A stretch of 20,937 nt of DNA from Clostridiaceae bacterium (GTDB lineage: Bacteria > Bacillota > Clostridia > UBA1212 > DUPL01): positions 1 to 20,937 of the forward strand of contig JAAYLF010000088.1 of the NCBI GenBank assembly GCA_012522035.1. Reading direction: 5' to 3'. The position numbers and the translations under genes were made by a program. Below the pieces are notes generated by a model. That model ran no database searches. It saw only the letters and a list, made by a program, of their open reading frames with translations, and was not told the DNA's origin. Shown in pieces: positions 1-7,436 of the stretch; position 1 is the first letter of the stretch, and each line of letters starts with the position of its first letter.

Positions 1-6
1 TGCCAT
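1..6 (-). CDS. 5' end of a divergent gene (first two codons only)
   Basis: On the minus strand an AAGGAG ribosome binding site (20..15) lies 8 bases before an ATG at 6..4, followed by GCA (Met-Ala) and the window edge. A TATAAT -10 box at 53..48 on the same strand supports transcription in this direction, although no good -35 is seen 16-18 bases upstream of it. The product cannot be identified from two codons. The gene is divergent from hflK. Confidence 0.6.
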
Positions 7-94
7 GACTTTTTCTCCTTAATTCCATATGTAGTGTGTATGCTTATATTATACCACATCACATATGAATAATGGAGGTTTGTGTTAAATTTTC

Positions 95-133
95 AAGGTG
101 CAAACGTGTCAAGTCTTATACTTTTGACACCTT
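95..133. promoter_or_regulatory. Nested inverted repeats between divergent genes
   Basis: GTGTCAA (106-112) and TTGACAC (124-130) form a perfect 7-base inverted repeat with an 11-base spacer. AAGGTG (95-100) and CACCTT (128-133) form a second one that shares the right arm, so the two structures are mutually exclusive. The repeats lie upstream of both the leftward -10 at 53..48 and the rightward hflK promoter. They could be an operator or just two opposed -35-like hexamers. No T-run follows, so this is not a convincing terminator. Confidence 0.35.
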
Positions 134-165
134 AATCATTTACAAATAACACAAAATTTATTTAA

Positions 166-194
166 TTGTTATAAACATGTCATTGTGATATGAT
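166..194 (+). promoter_or_regulatory. Sigma-A-like promoter of hflK
   Basis: TTGTTA (166-171) and TATGAT (189-194) are separated by 17 bases. A TG one base before the -10 (extended -10 motif) strengthens the call. Transcription should start near 201, leaving a leader of about 34 bases before the hflK ATG. Confidence 0.6.
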
Positions 195-234
195 TATTGG
201 GCAGGAAACAAACCAGGAAGAAAGGAGTAATAAC

Positions 235-1218
235 ATGAACTACAATCAACAATACGGTCAATTCAACAATCCGTTTAACAACATTACCCCCGAACAGAAA
301 AGAAAGATAAAAAGAGTTGTTATAACTGTCATCATTGTTGTAGCAGCCTTGATAATCGGCACCACCAGCTGGTATACAGTTGAAGAAAAACAGATGGGTG
401 TCGTTACCACATTTGGAAAAGTTACAAAAACCACAGAGGCGGGTTTTCATTTAAAACTGCCCTTTGGTATTCAAAAGGTATACAAAGTGGACGTCAATGT
501 TCATCAGAAGATTGAAATCGGTTATGAATACGATGAGAAAACAGGAGAGTACAAGACTCTTGGCAATGAAAGCAAGATGATTACAGGAGATTTCAATATT
601 GTAAACATCGACTTCTTTGTGGAGTACAAGATATATGATCCTGTAAAATACCTTTTCTCATCCATCAATCCTGAAGGAATATTGAAAAGCCTTATTCAGA
701 GCCAGATACGTACCGTTGTCAGCGCTTACAAGGTAGAAGATGTGCTTACTACGGAAAAGGCAAGCATTCAGATGGAGTGCAAGGAACTAATAACTGAAGA
801 GCTTGAAAAATATGACATAGGCCTTCAGCTTATTGATGTCAAGATTCAGGATGCTGAAGCTCCTACTGAAGAAGTAATTGCTGCTTTCAAGGCAGTTGAG
901 ACTGCAAAGCAGGACAAGGAAACTGCTTTGAATGAAGCAAAAGCCTATGAGAACCAGAAACTGCCCGAGGCTCAGGCCGAGAGCGACAAACTCATCCAGG
1001 AAGCAGAATACAAAAAGCAAAACAGAATAAATGAAGCAAGGCAGCAAATTGCCATGTTCAATGCTATCTACAAGGAATATGAGATTAATCCAAGCATAAC
1101 AAAGCAGAGAATGTACTACGAGGCTATCGAAAGCATTCTCCCAGGAGTAAAGCTCATAGTAATAACAGATGAAAATGGCACACAGACGCTTCTGCCGATA
1201 GACAAATTCACATCGTAA
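235..1218 (+). CDS. hflK: HflK-like SPFH/prohibitin-domain membrane protein
   Basis: A 327-residue protein. Residues 1-27 are a short Asn/Gln-rich and then basic cytoplasmic stretch, about 28-45 are one membrane helix, and an SPFH (band 7) domain follows (GVVTTFGKV, then GFHLKLPF). The C-terminal half is an Ala/Glu/Lys/Gln-rich coiled coil (about 220-280). In other bacteria HflK and HflC form a large cage in the membrane around FtsH and limit its proteolysis. I chose the ATG at 235 because AAAGGAG (221-227) sits 7 bases upstream. The in-frame ATG at 190 lies inside the predicted -10 and has no ribosome binding site. The hflC ribosome binding site overlaps this gene's stop codon, so the two are translated as a unit. 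The family call is firm; the link to FtsH here is inferred, as no ftsH is in the window. Confidence 0.9.
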   Translation: MNYNQQYGQFNNPFNNITPEQKRKIKRVVITVIIVVAALIIGTTSWYTVEEKQMGVVTTFGKVTKTTEAGFHLKLPFGIQKVYKVDVNVHQKIEIGYEYDEKTGEYKTLGNESKMITGDFNIVNIDFFVEYKIYDPVKYLFSSINPEGILKSLIQSQIRTVVSAYKVEDVLTTEKASIQMECKELITEELEKYDIGLQLIDVKIQDAEAPTEEVIAAFKAVETAKQDKETALNEAKAYENQKLPEAQAESDKLIQEAEYKKQNRINEARQQIAMFNAIYKEYEINPSITKQRMYYEAIESILPGVKLIVITDENGTQTLLPIDKFTS

Positions 1219-1231
1219 GGAGGTTTTTGAG

Positions 1232-1931
1232 ATGAAAAAGAAAATAACACTTGCAATCATAATCGTTATTGCATTCATACTTGTCATACTGGCTGCATCT
1301 TCCCTATATACTATAAAGGAAGACGAATATGCACTCATTCTTCGCTTTTCCAAGGTTGAATCAATAAAAAGCGAAGCAGGGCTCTACTTCAGAATCCCAT
1401 TTATTGAAACCGTTCAGAAACTGCCAAAGAATCTGCAGCTTTATGATCTCAGACCTTCAGATGTTCTAACAAGCGACTCAAAGGCAATGAGTGTGGACAG
1501 CTATGTGCTTTGGAGAATATCAGACCCACTGCAGTTCTACAAAACCCTTGGATCCATTGCAGAAGTTCAGGTAAGATTTGATGCAAGTACATACAACGCT
1601 CTTAAGAATGATATCGGACAGAAACCAGATTGCTGCAAGATATCTTGCCGAAGGTCAGTCTGAAGCAAACATGCTGAGAAACGAAGTTGACAAGAAAGTA
1701 AACCTCCTCCTTTCAGAGGCAAGAGTAACAGCGGAAGAGTTGATAGCCGAAGGAGAAGCCGAGTACATGAGACTTCTTGCAGAAACCTTTGACACAAAGG
1801 AAAAGCAGGACTTCTACATATTCATGCGCTCACTTGAAGCATTGAAGGCATCCCTCACCGGAGACGAAAAGACTGTCGTCCTTGGCAGGGACTCTGATAT
1901 AGCCAAAATCCTTATGGGAGTTTCCGAATAA
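1232..1931 (+). pseudogene. hflC: hflC with internal deletion and frameshift
   Basis: The start is normal: TAAGGAGG (1216-1223), 8 bases, ATG, then one membrane helix and the N-terminal half of an SPFH domain up to STYNALKN (residue 126, ends 1609). This frame then runs into unrelated residues and stops at 1663. From AGA at 1605 a different frame resumes clear HflC sequence (RMISDRNQIAARYLAEG, then the coiled coil and FYIFMRSLEALKASL) and stops at 1931. The two homologous parts share AGAAT at 1605-1609. Alignment by eye with HflK next door suggests about 50-55 residues are missing, the second half of the SPFH domain. The pattern fits a deletion between short AGAAT repeats that was not a multiple of three. 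It could be a real null allele or an assembly error. The remaining codons show no other decay, so the damage is recent or artificial. Confidence 0.8.
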
Positions 1932-1953
1932 TACGGAGGAGTTGATAGACAGC

Positions 1954-2457
1954 ATGCAAAAAATGCAGCATCCTGACAAAAAAGTCATAAAGGTATGGAG
2001 GTTTAAATACTACGTTCTATTGGCTTTGCTGATTATCGCATTTGCCATGGCAATAATATTTGCCTCTTTTTCCGGAAATATGAATTTGACAATTTTTGCA
2101 GCCATTATGTTTGTATTAATTGCAGCTGCGGTGGTTGCCGCAGCTGCTATTTTCCCAAAACTGAACTACAAGCGCAGAAAATATCTGTTCACGGAAGACA
2201 AGATAGAAATAGTGAAAGGAATCATTTTCATCGAGACATCCATGATACCCATTTCAAGAATCCAGCACCTGACAATCGACGAAGGACCCCTTTTAAGACG
2301 CCACAATCTTGCATCAATAGTCGTATATACAACAGCAGGATTTTTCAAGATGGAAGAGCTGGCACGCAAAGACGCATATATGATTGCGGACTATCTCAAA
2401 AATACGGTGAATATAAAAGTGAGGGAAGAGGATGAAAATAATAAGGAGGCGCAGTAG
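1954..2457 (+). CDS. Bacterial PH-domain membrane protein, YdbS-like
   Basis: About 167 residues: two membrane helices near the N-terminus (residues about 17-40 and 44-67), then one bacterial PH domain (bPH2, formerly DUF304) with the typical ISRIQHLTIDEGPLLRRHNLASI stretch, here described rather than quoted in full length as the core ISRIQHL...GPLLRR...VVYTTAG. YdbS and YdbT of Bacillus are paired membrane proteins linked to resistance to a circular bacteriocin; their biochemical role is unknown. The start is uncertain: GGAGGA at 1935-1940 is 13 bases from the ATG at 1954 but only one base from a TTG at 1942, which is too close to use. The 3' end overlaps the next gene by 26 bases, so the pair is translationally coupled. 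Confidence 0.8.
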   Translation: MQKMQHPDKKVIKVWRFKYYVLLALLIIAFAMAIIFASFSGNMNLTIFAAIMFVLIAAAVVAAAAIFPKLNYKRRKYLFTEDKIEIVKGIIFIETSMIPISRIQHLTIDEGPLLRRHNLASIVVYTTAGFFKMEELARKDAYMIADYLKNTVNIKVREEDENNKEAQ

Positions 2458-3856
2458 TTTTGTAACTGTAATAGACAATACCTGGAAAGGTGTAATTGGC
2501 TTCACAGTAATCATTGCATTGGAGCTTATTGAGAATGGTGTAAGTTCGAGTTTGAAGTATATAGCCCTCTTCCTGGCATTGGTAGTTGCGCTAATCATCT
2601 TTTTGTTTCAGTTCATTAGATGGCGTATCACATATTTCATCTATGACGGAGAAACTGTAATCCTCGAAAAGACAGGCATCTTCAAAAAGAAACTGACAGT
2701 TCCCGTAGACAAGATATCGACGGTTGATATAAAAAAGAATATTCTGGGACACCTTACCGGTACCTCAAGAGTAAAAATCGACAGCGGCGGGAAGCAAATA
2801 GGAAACGACAACAGCGGCGTTGAAATAAACCTTATATTCGACGATTTGTTTGCAAGGCAGATAAAAGCACTCATTTTCAAGAAAGAAATCGAAATGCAAA
2901 CTCAGACCTTCAGAATGTCGGGCAAAGACTTGGTCATAGACGGCTTACTTAGAAGAAAACTAATCTATGCAATCCCTTTCTTCATTTCGATTTACGTGCT
3001 GGCAACTGCAGTACTAAATGAAAAAACCGTAGACAGCATTACATCCAAGGCATTAATGTATATTAAGAGCCTTGAATTTTTTGTTATTTTGATTCTTGCT
3101 GTAATATTTATTATTTTCACAAATATCACTTCAATAGTAAAGGAACTCATAAAATACCACAATTTCACATTGCAAAAACAAAAGGACGTTATTGTAACAA
3201 GCTTTGGTCTTTTTACAACCCAAAACTATTCACTGCCATTAGAAAAGATAAGGGCGGTTATTCTACAGCAGAATACACTGTCAAGGCTTCTTGGCTACTA
3301 TACCATATCGGTGGCATGTATAGGTCTTGGTGATGAAAAGGATGAAAAACCAGTTATTTTTCCTCTAGCTACCAAGGAGAGGATGATCAGCATTCTGTCC
3401 ATGATTGATCCTGCAATGGCTGCCGGGGAACAAGTTCACAAGGTGCCAAAAAGAGGCAGAATCTTCTACTATCTGCCCCTTGCAATCTATCTGATACTGT
3501 TATTAACCGTTTTTGCCGCAACAAAACTCCTTTTCCAGACAAATGTCATTTACTTCATCGGACCGGTGCTTGTTCTGCCAATATTGTTGGTTTCTGCATT
3601 CTTGTCATTGAAAAACGCAGGACTGTCGTACAATGAAAACTATGTAAAAGTCACCAATGGCATCTTCGTAAAAACCACCACCATTATTCCCGTACGACAT
3701 ATACAATCAGTTGGCATGATGGAACCTTTCTACAAAAGAAAGAAAAACTTGTGCAATCTGCATATTAAGTTCTATCCAGGATTCACAAATCCCAGTCTAT
3801 CAAGTTTTGACATGATGCATTTTGCAGCCATTGCAGAACTGCTGGAAAAGGGTTAA
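2432..3856 (+). CDS. Triple PH-domain membrane protein, YdbT-like
   Basis: A 474-residue protein made of three repeats of a membrane-helix pair followed by a bacterial PH domain: helices about 15-62 with PH about 64-150, helices about 178-238 with PH about 240-320, and helices about 349-398 with PH about 399-470. PVDKIS, PLEKIRAV and PVRHIQSV are the matching 'P-x-x-x-I' segments of the three domains. This is the architecture of Bacillus YdbT, the usual partner of YdbS. The ATG at 2432 lies inside the end of the upstream gene; GAGGGAAGAG just before it is a weak binding site, while a better AAGGAGG (2442-2448) falls inside codons 4-6 with no in-frame start after it. The stop codon overlaps the stop of the convergent gene, leaving no room for a terminator. 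Confidence 0.82.
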   Translation: MKIIRRRSSFVTVIDNTWKGVIGFTVIIALELIENGVSSSLKYIALFLALVVALIIFLFQFIRWRITYFIYDGETVILEKTGIFKKKLTVPVDKISTVDIKKNILGHLTGTSRVKIDSGGKQIGNDNSGVEINLIFDDLFARQIKALIFKKEIEMQTQTFRMSGKDLVIDGLLRRKLIYAIPFFISIYVLATAVLNEKTVDSITSKALMYIKSLEFFVILILAVIFIIFTNITSIVKELIKYHNFTLQKQKDVIVTSFGLFTTQNYSLPLEKIRAVILQQNTLSRLLGYYTISVACIGLGDEKDEKPVIFPLATKERMISILSMIDPAMAAGEQVHKVPKRGRIFYYLPLAIYLILLLTVFAATKLLFQTNVIYFIGPVLVLPILLVSAFLSLKNAGLSYNENYVKVTNGIFVKTTTIIPVRHIQSVGMMEPFYKRKKNLCNLHIKFYPGFTNPSLSSFDMMHFAAIAELLEKG

Positions 3857-4701
3857 TCAAACTGGAACGGAAACACAATCTCGTGATTTCCATCTTTATC
3901 TATAAAGTGGTGTTTGACACCCAGCTCCTGCATCCATTCTCGTACAGTCAAGGTCTGCCATGGGCCTGAACCGTAACCATTGCCAATATCATTATCATAA
4001 AGCCACAAGGGAGTCGGCCATAGACATGCCTTGGGCTTTATCGCTTCATACACTTCTTTTTCTACGCCATTCTGTCCGTGATGTGCCATTTGAACAAAAT
4101 CGCTTCTTAACTTTTCACCATACATGTCAAGCAGAGTTCTTCCCTGCTCCACTCCCGCATCTCCCAAAAACAGGACTGTCTGTTCTTCCACTTCCATCCT
4201 GACAATCGAGCAGCTGTTGTTGACCACGTTTGAGTTTCTCATAAAACTTTCATCATTAACCAGCAGAACTTCAAAACGCACATCTCCAAAGAAATACTCA
4301 TCCTTGTTCTGTAGAATAACAACCTCGGTATCAAGCTCCTCCACTGCCTTGTAAAACTCATCCATGGTCAGTACTGTAGAATCAGTATAATCATATTCCG
4401 CAACCAATTCCCTGCTCGGAAAATTAAACAGAACCTTTTTAACACAAAACTCATCACGTCGTGAATTAGCCAAAGCGACAAAGGCATTGACATGATCCGA
4501 ATGCACATGGGAAAAGAACCATGCATCAATATTTACTTTTTCACTGTTTGTCTTGTCCTTTAGGAACTCCAATAAGTAGTCGGCATCTCCTGTGTTTCCG
4601 CCATCAATGACAATACACCTGTTTTCCCTTGTAATTATTACATAAGACATCATCTGTTGTATTGTCCTGGTTTGCAGCTGATACATTTTTGTCAAGTTCA
4701 T
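3853..4701 (-). CDS. MBL-fold metallohydrolase (ComEC C-terminal-domain type)
   Basis: A 282-residue cytoplasmic protein without signal peptide or membrane helix. It has the metal-binding motif HVHSDH (residues 65-70), the later Asp in LFLGDAG and the His pair in MAHHGQNG, the set expected for two metal ions in the metallo-beta-lactamase fold. The NNSCSIVRMEV...LFLGDAG arrangement resembles the hydrolase domain found at the C-terminus of ComEC and in stand-alone relatives; the substrate is unknown. The ATG at 4701 follows AGGGAG with only 3 bases between, a short but usable spacing; the next ATG (residue 6) is 18 bases away. It has its own promoter (4728..4756), downstream of the lon terminator, so it is not simply co-transcribed with lon. 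Confidence 0.82.
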   Translation of the reverse strand: MNLTKMYQLQTRTIQQMMSYVIITRENRCIVIDGGNTGDADYLLEFLKDKTNSEKVNIDAWFFSHVHSDHVNAFVALANSRRDEFCVKKVLFNFPSRELVAEYDYTDSTVLTMDEFYKAVEELDTEVVILQNKDEYFFGDVRFEVLLVNDESFMRNSNVVNNSCSIVRMEVEEQTVLFLGDAGVEQGRTLLDMYGEKLRSDFVQMAHHGQNGVEKEVYEAIKPKACLWPTPLWLYDNDIGNGYGSGPWQTLTVREWMQELGVKHHFIDKDGNHEIVFPFQFD

Positions 4702-4727
4702 CCACTCCCTATAAAAATCTCAAGGTT

Positions 4728-4756
4728 ATATTATCACTTGCAGAAATCTTAATCAA
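4728..4756 (-). promoter_or_regulatory. Probable promoter of the MBL-fold gene
   Basis: TTGATT (4756..4751) and TAATAT (4733..4728) on the minus strand, 17 bases apart. Each matches four of six consensus bases. The position just after the lon terminator and 27 bases before the start codon fits. An alternative reading, TTGTTG with GATAAT 18 bases later, covers the same stretch. Confidence 0.45.
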
Positions 4757-4757
4757 C

Positions 4758-4785
4758 AAAAAAAGAGCGAGGTTTTCCCCCGCCC
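4758..4785 (-). terminator. Rho-independent terminator of lon
   Basis: On the minus strand GGGCGGGG (4785..4778) pairs with CCTCGCTC (4772..4765) through eight pairs including two G-U, with loop GAAAA, followed by seven T (4764..4758). It begins 4 bases after the lon stop codon. Confidence 0.85.
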
Positions 4786-4788
4786 TGA

Positions 4789-7236
4789 TTAGTTCTGAAT
4801 TGCATATTTTGCATCGCTGAAGGTATTAAAGCTGTCTACTGGTATCTTTCTAACCTTCTCTTTTATGCTGGAGCTAAGTGCCACATCCAGCACCTCATCC
4901 ATGTGAGACACGTATACAATCTCCAGCTCGTTTCTTACCGCCTCAGGAAGTTCAGGCTCCATGTTTCTGTTCTTCTCAGGAATAATGACAGTCTTGACAC
5001 CACTTCTCAAGGCAGCCAGGGTCTTTTCCCTGAGTCCTCCAATCGGAAGAACTTTGCCCCTCAGAGTGATCTCACCGGTCATGGCCACTGTGGATTTCAC
5101 AGGTATGCCAGTGAGTGCAGAAATGATGGCTGTCGCCATGGTAATACCTGCTGATGGACCGTCCTTTGGCGTAGCTCCTTCAGGAACGTGAATGTGGACA
5201 TCATTGTTTTTGTAGAAGTCCTTGTCAATACCAAGCTTGTCCGCTCTGGAACGAATGTAGCTTATTGCAATCCTTGCAGACTCCTTCATTACATCTCCAA
5301 GTCTGCCAGTGAGTTCGATGTTGCCACTGCCGGGCAATATGTTTACTACCACTGCCATTGTAACGCCGCCAAATGCCGTCCATGCAAGACCATTTGCAAT
5401 GCCTACTTCATCCTTGTCGGATATCTTGTCCCGCTTCCTCGAACTTGCACCAAGCATCTCCACAAGAAGCTTTTCATCAATTGTTATCTTCCTGGTCTTG
5501 TCCTCGGTCATAATCTTGACTGATTTTCTAAGCACTGCGGCAATGTTTCTTTCCAATTCACGCACACCGGACTCTGCAGTATACTCTGTGATTATGCTTC
5601 TTAGGATTTCATCACTGATATAAACTTTCTTTGAGGTAAGTCCGTGTTCTGCAAGCTGCTTTGGAATCAAATGCCTTCTTGCAATTTCAAACTTTTCGTC
5701 CTCAGTGTAGCTTGGCACCTCTATAATCTCCATCCTGTCAAGCAGTGCAGGAGGTATGGTATCAAGATTGTTTGCCGTCGCTATAAACAGCACTCTGGAC
5801 AAGTCATAAGGCAGTTCTAGATAGTGGTCTCTGAATGTACTGTTCTGCTCTCCGTCCAAAGCTTCAAGAAGAGCGGAGGACGGGTCTCCCCTGTGGTCTG
5901 CTCCGACTTTATCAATCTCGTCAAGAAGCATTACAGGATTTGACTTGCCTACCTGTTTTATTGCAGCAATAATTCGACCAGGCAATGCTCCTACGTACGT
6001 TCTTCTATGACCTCTGATATCAGCTTCATCGCGAACACCACCAAGAGCAATTCTCACATACTTCTTGCCCAATGCTTCTGCTATGGATCTTGCAATGGAG
6101 GTCTTTCCCACTCCAGGAGGTCCGTAAAGGCAAAGTATGGGCTCGCTGGGAGACTTCTTTGTAAGTCTTACAGCCAGAAACTCAAGAATTCTGTCCTTGA
6201 CCTTCTGCATGCCGTAGTGGTCCCTGTCCAAAATCTCTGCTGCCTTTGCCAGATCCTTGTTTTCCCTTGAGTAGGACATCCAGGGCAGATCCAGTACAGT
6301 CTCTATGTACGTCTTTATCATCTGGGATTCCAGGGATCCTGCCATTCTGGAAACCCTTTGAATCTCCTTTCTCAGCTTCTCGACAACTTCCTTCGGATAC
6401 TTCTTGTCCTGAAGCCTTCTTTCATAGATATCTATCTCAGATTCGTCATCTTCACCAAGTTCACTCTTTATGGCTTTAATCTGCTCACGCAGAAACATGT
6501 CCTTCTGGAGCTTGTTCAGCTTCTGGTTTACCTTGCTTCCAATCTGCATCATGAGAGACATTATTTCATTCTCATGTCCTATATACGATACAAGAAGCTC
6601 AAGACGCTTGATTACATTGCTCTCCTCCAGGATTGCCTGTTTCTTATTGACCTCGACAGACAGCTGGTTTGCCATCTCATAAGTCAGTCTTGAGATATCC
6701 AGATCTTCATAAAAAGAAAAACCCGAAACTACAAAGCTGTGTGTCTTTTCAACATACTGCCTGTACTCCCTGAAAATCTGGATGGCATGCTTCTTTAGAG
6801 CTTCCGCATAATCTCTTCTGCTTATTGGAACAACCTCATCCTCAAGAACTTCCACTTCAGCCAGATAAAAAGGTGTTTCTGTCACAATCTTCTTAAGGCG
6901 GGCCTTGTAAAGTCCTTTGAGGACAACCTTGTATTTGCCATCATCGTATTTATAATTCTGATATATCATGCAAACAGTGCCGACAGTATAAATATCATCT
7001 TCCGTAGGCTCTTCCAACGCCCCATCCCTCTGGGTGGCAAGAAAGATAAGAGAGTCTCTCCTTATTGCCTCGTTTACCGCTGCAATGGAGGCCCTCCTGC
7101 CCACATCAAATGAAACCTCCGTACCAGGGTATACAACAAGTCCCCTGAGACTCATAAGAGGCAGCACACTGTTATCACTTTTATTTATATAATTGCTATT
7201 TGCATTATGTACATTATCAAATCTATTTTCATTCAT
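4789..7236 (-). CDS. lon: ATP-dependent protease LonA
   Basis: An 815-residue protein with the full LonA layout: N-terminal substrate-binding domain (about 27-225), a helical linker, an AAA+ module with Walker A GPPGVGKT (372-379) and Walker B MLLDEIDK, and the C-terminal protease domain. The catalytic Ser695 lies in DGPSAG and Lys738 in GLREKTLAAL, with the spacing of 43 known from other Lon proteins. Lon degrades misfolded and regulatory proteins in the cytoplasm. There is no membrane segment, which excludes LonB. The start is the ATG at 7236 (MNENR), 9 bases after AGGAAAGG; the ATG at 7245 abuts that site and an upstream in-frame ATG at 7314 overlaps the -10 box. The gene has its own promoter, a possible operator (7321-7349) and a terminator, so it is a single-gene unit. 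Confidence 0.97.
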   Translation of the reverse strand: MNENRFDNVHNANSNYINKSDNSVLPLMSLRGLVVYPGTEVSFDVGRRASIAAVNEAIRRDSLIFLATQRDGALEEPTEDDIYTVGTVCMIYQNYKYDDGKYKVVLKGLYKARLKKIVTETPFYLAEVEVLEDEVVPISRRDYAEALKKHAIQIFREYRQYVEKTHSFVVSGFSFYEDLDISRLTYEMANQLSVEVNKKQAILEESNVIKRLELLVSYIGHENEIMSLMMQIGSKVNQKLNKLQKDMFLREQIKAIKSELGEDDESEIDIYERRLQDKKYPKEVVEKLRKEIQRVSRMAGSLESQMIKTYIETVLDLPWMSYSRENKDLAKAAEILDRDHYGMQKVKDRILEFLAVRLTKKSPSEPILCLYGPPGVGKTSIARSIAEALGKKYVRIALGGVRDEADIRGHRRTYVGALPGRIIAAIKQVGKSNPVMLLDEIDKVGADHRGDPSSALLEALDGEQNSTFRDHYLELPYDLSRVLFIATANNLDTIPPALLDRMEIIEVPSYTEDEKFEIARRHLIPKQLAEHGLTSKKVYISDEILRSIITEYTAESGVRELERNIAAVLRKSVKIMTEDKTRKITIDEKLLVEMLGASSRKRDKISDKDEVGIANGLAWTAFGGVTMAVVVNILPGSGNIELTGRLGDVMKESARIAISYIRSRADKLGIDKDFYKNNDVHIHVPEGATPKDGPSAGITMATAIISALTGIPVKSTVAMTGEITLRGKVLPIGGLREKTLAALRSGVKTVIIPEKNRNMEPELPEAVRNELEIVYVSHMDEVLDVALSSSIKEKVRKIPVDSFNTFSDAKYAIQN

Positions 7237-7312
7237 TTTTTTCATCCTTTCCTGGTTAGTATAACAACCCGGGGGGATATAAGCAATAGTAATCTGTTGC
7301 CATAGAATATAC

Positions 7313-7341
7313 ATTATACTACAATTATCTCATTTTGTCAT
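7313..7341 (-). promoter_or_regulatory. Sigma-A promoter of lon
   Basis: ATGACA (7341..7336, five of six) and a perfect TATAAT (7318..7313) on the minus strand with a 17-base spacer. The start of transcription should be near 7306, giving a leader of about 70 bases. No CIRCE element and no CtsR-type tandem heptad are visible. Confidence 0.8.
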
Positions 7342-7349
7342 ATAATTGT
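7321..7349. promoter_or_regulatory. 8-base inverted repeat straddling the lon -35 box
   Basis: ACAATTAT (7321-7328) and ATAATTGT (7342-7349) are perfect inverted copies with a 13-base spacer; their centres are 21 bases apart, two turns of the helix. The left arm lies in the spacer of the lon promoter and the right arm just upstream of its -35. The position is ideal for a dimeric repressor. The protein that binds is not identifiable. Confidence 0.4.
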
Positions 7350-7375
7350 TTTCGAAAATTTGTTTATATTGCATA

Positions 7376-7404
7376 TTGTATATAGAACATATTTTTGGTA
7401 TACT
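7376..7404 (+). promoter_or_regulatory. Promoter of the radical SAM pair
   Basis: TTGTAT (7376-7381) and TATACT (7399-7404) with a 17-base spacer; TG precedes the -10 by one base (TGG before TATACT), an extended -10. Transcription should start near 7411. It is divergent from the lon promoter, with about 35 bases between the two -35 boxes. Confidence 0.6.
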
Positions 7405-7436
7405 GTTCTTGAAATCTACAGAAGGAAGGAAAGCAT

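Noticed and set aside
190..234. Longer hflK start at the ATG at 190
   Set aside because: It lies within the predicted -10 hexamer and has no ribosome binding site, while the ATG at 235 has AAAGGAG at 7 bases.
787..1353. 188-codon minus-strand frame opposite hflK/hflC
   Set aside because: It runs antisense through conserved SPFH sequence, has a low-complexity Ser/Phe/Leu-rich composition and no binding site.
1578..1663. Programmed frameshift in hflC
   Set aside because: No slippery run or stimulatory structure is evident, and a whole block of the SPFH domain is missing at the junction, which a frameshift alone would not explain.
7237..7314. N-terminal extension of Lon to the ATG at 7314
   Set aside because: The extension would begin inside the lon -10 box, and Lon homologues begin near the later ATG.
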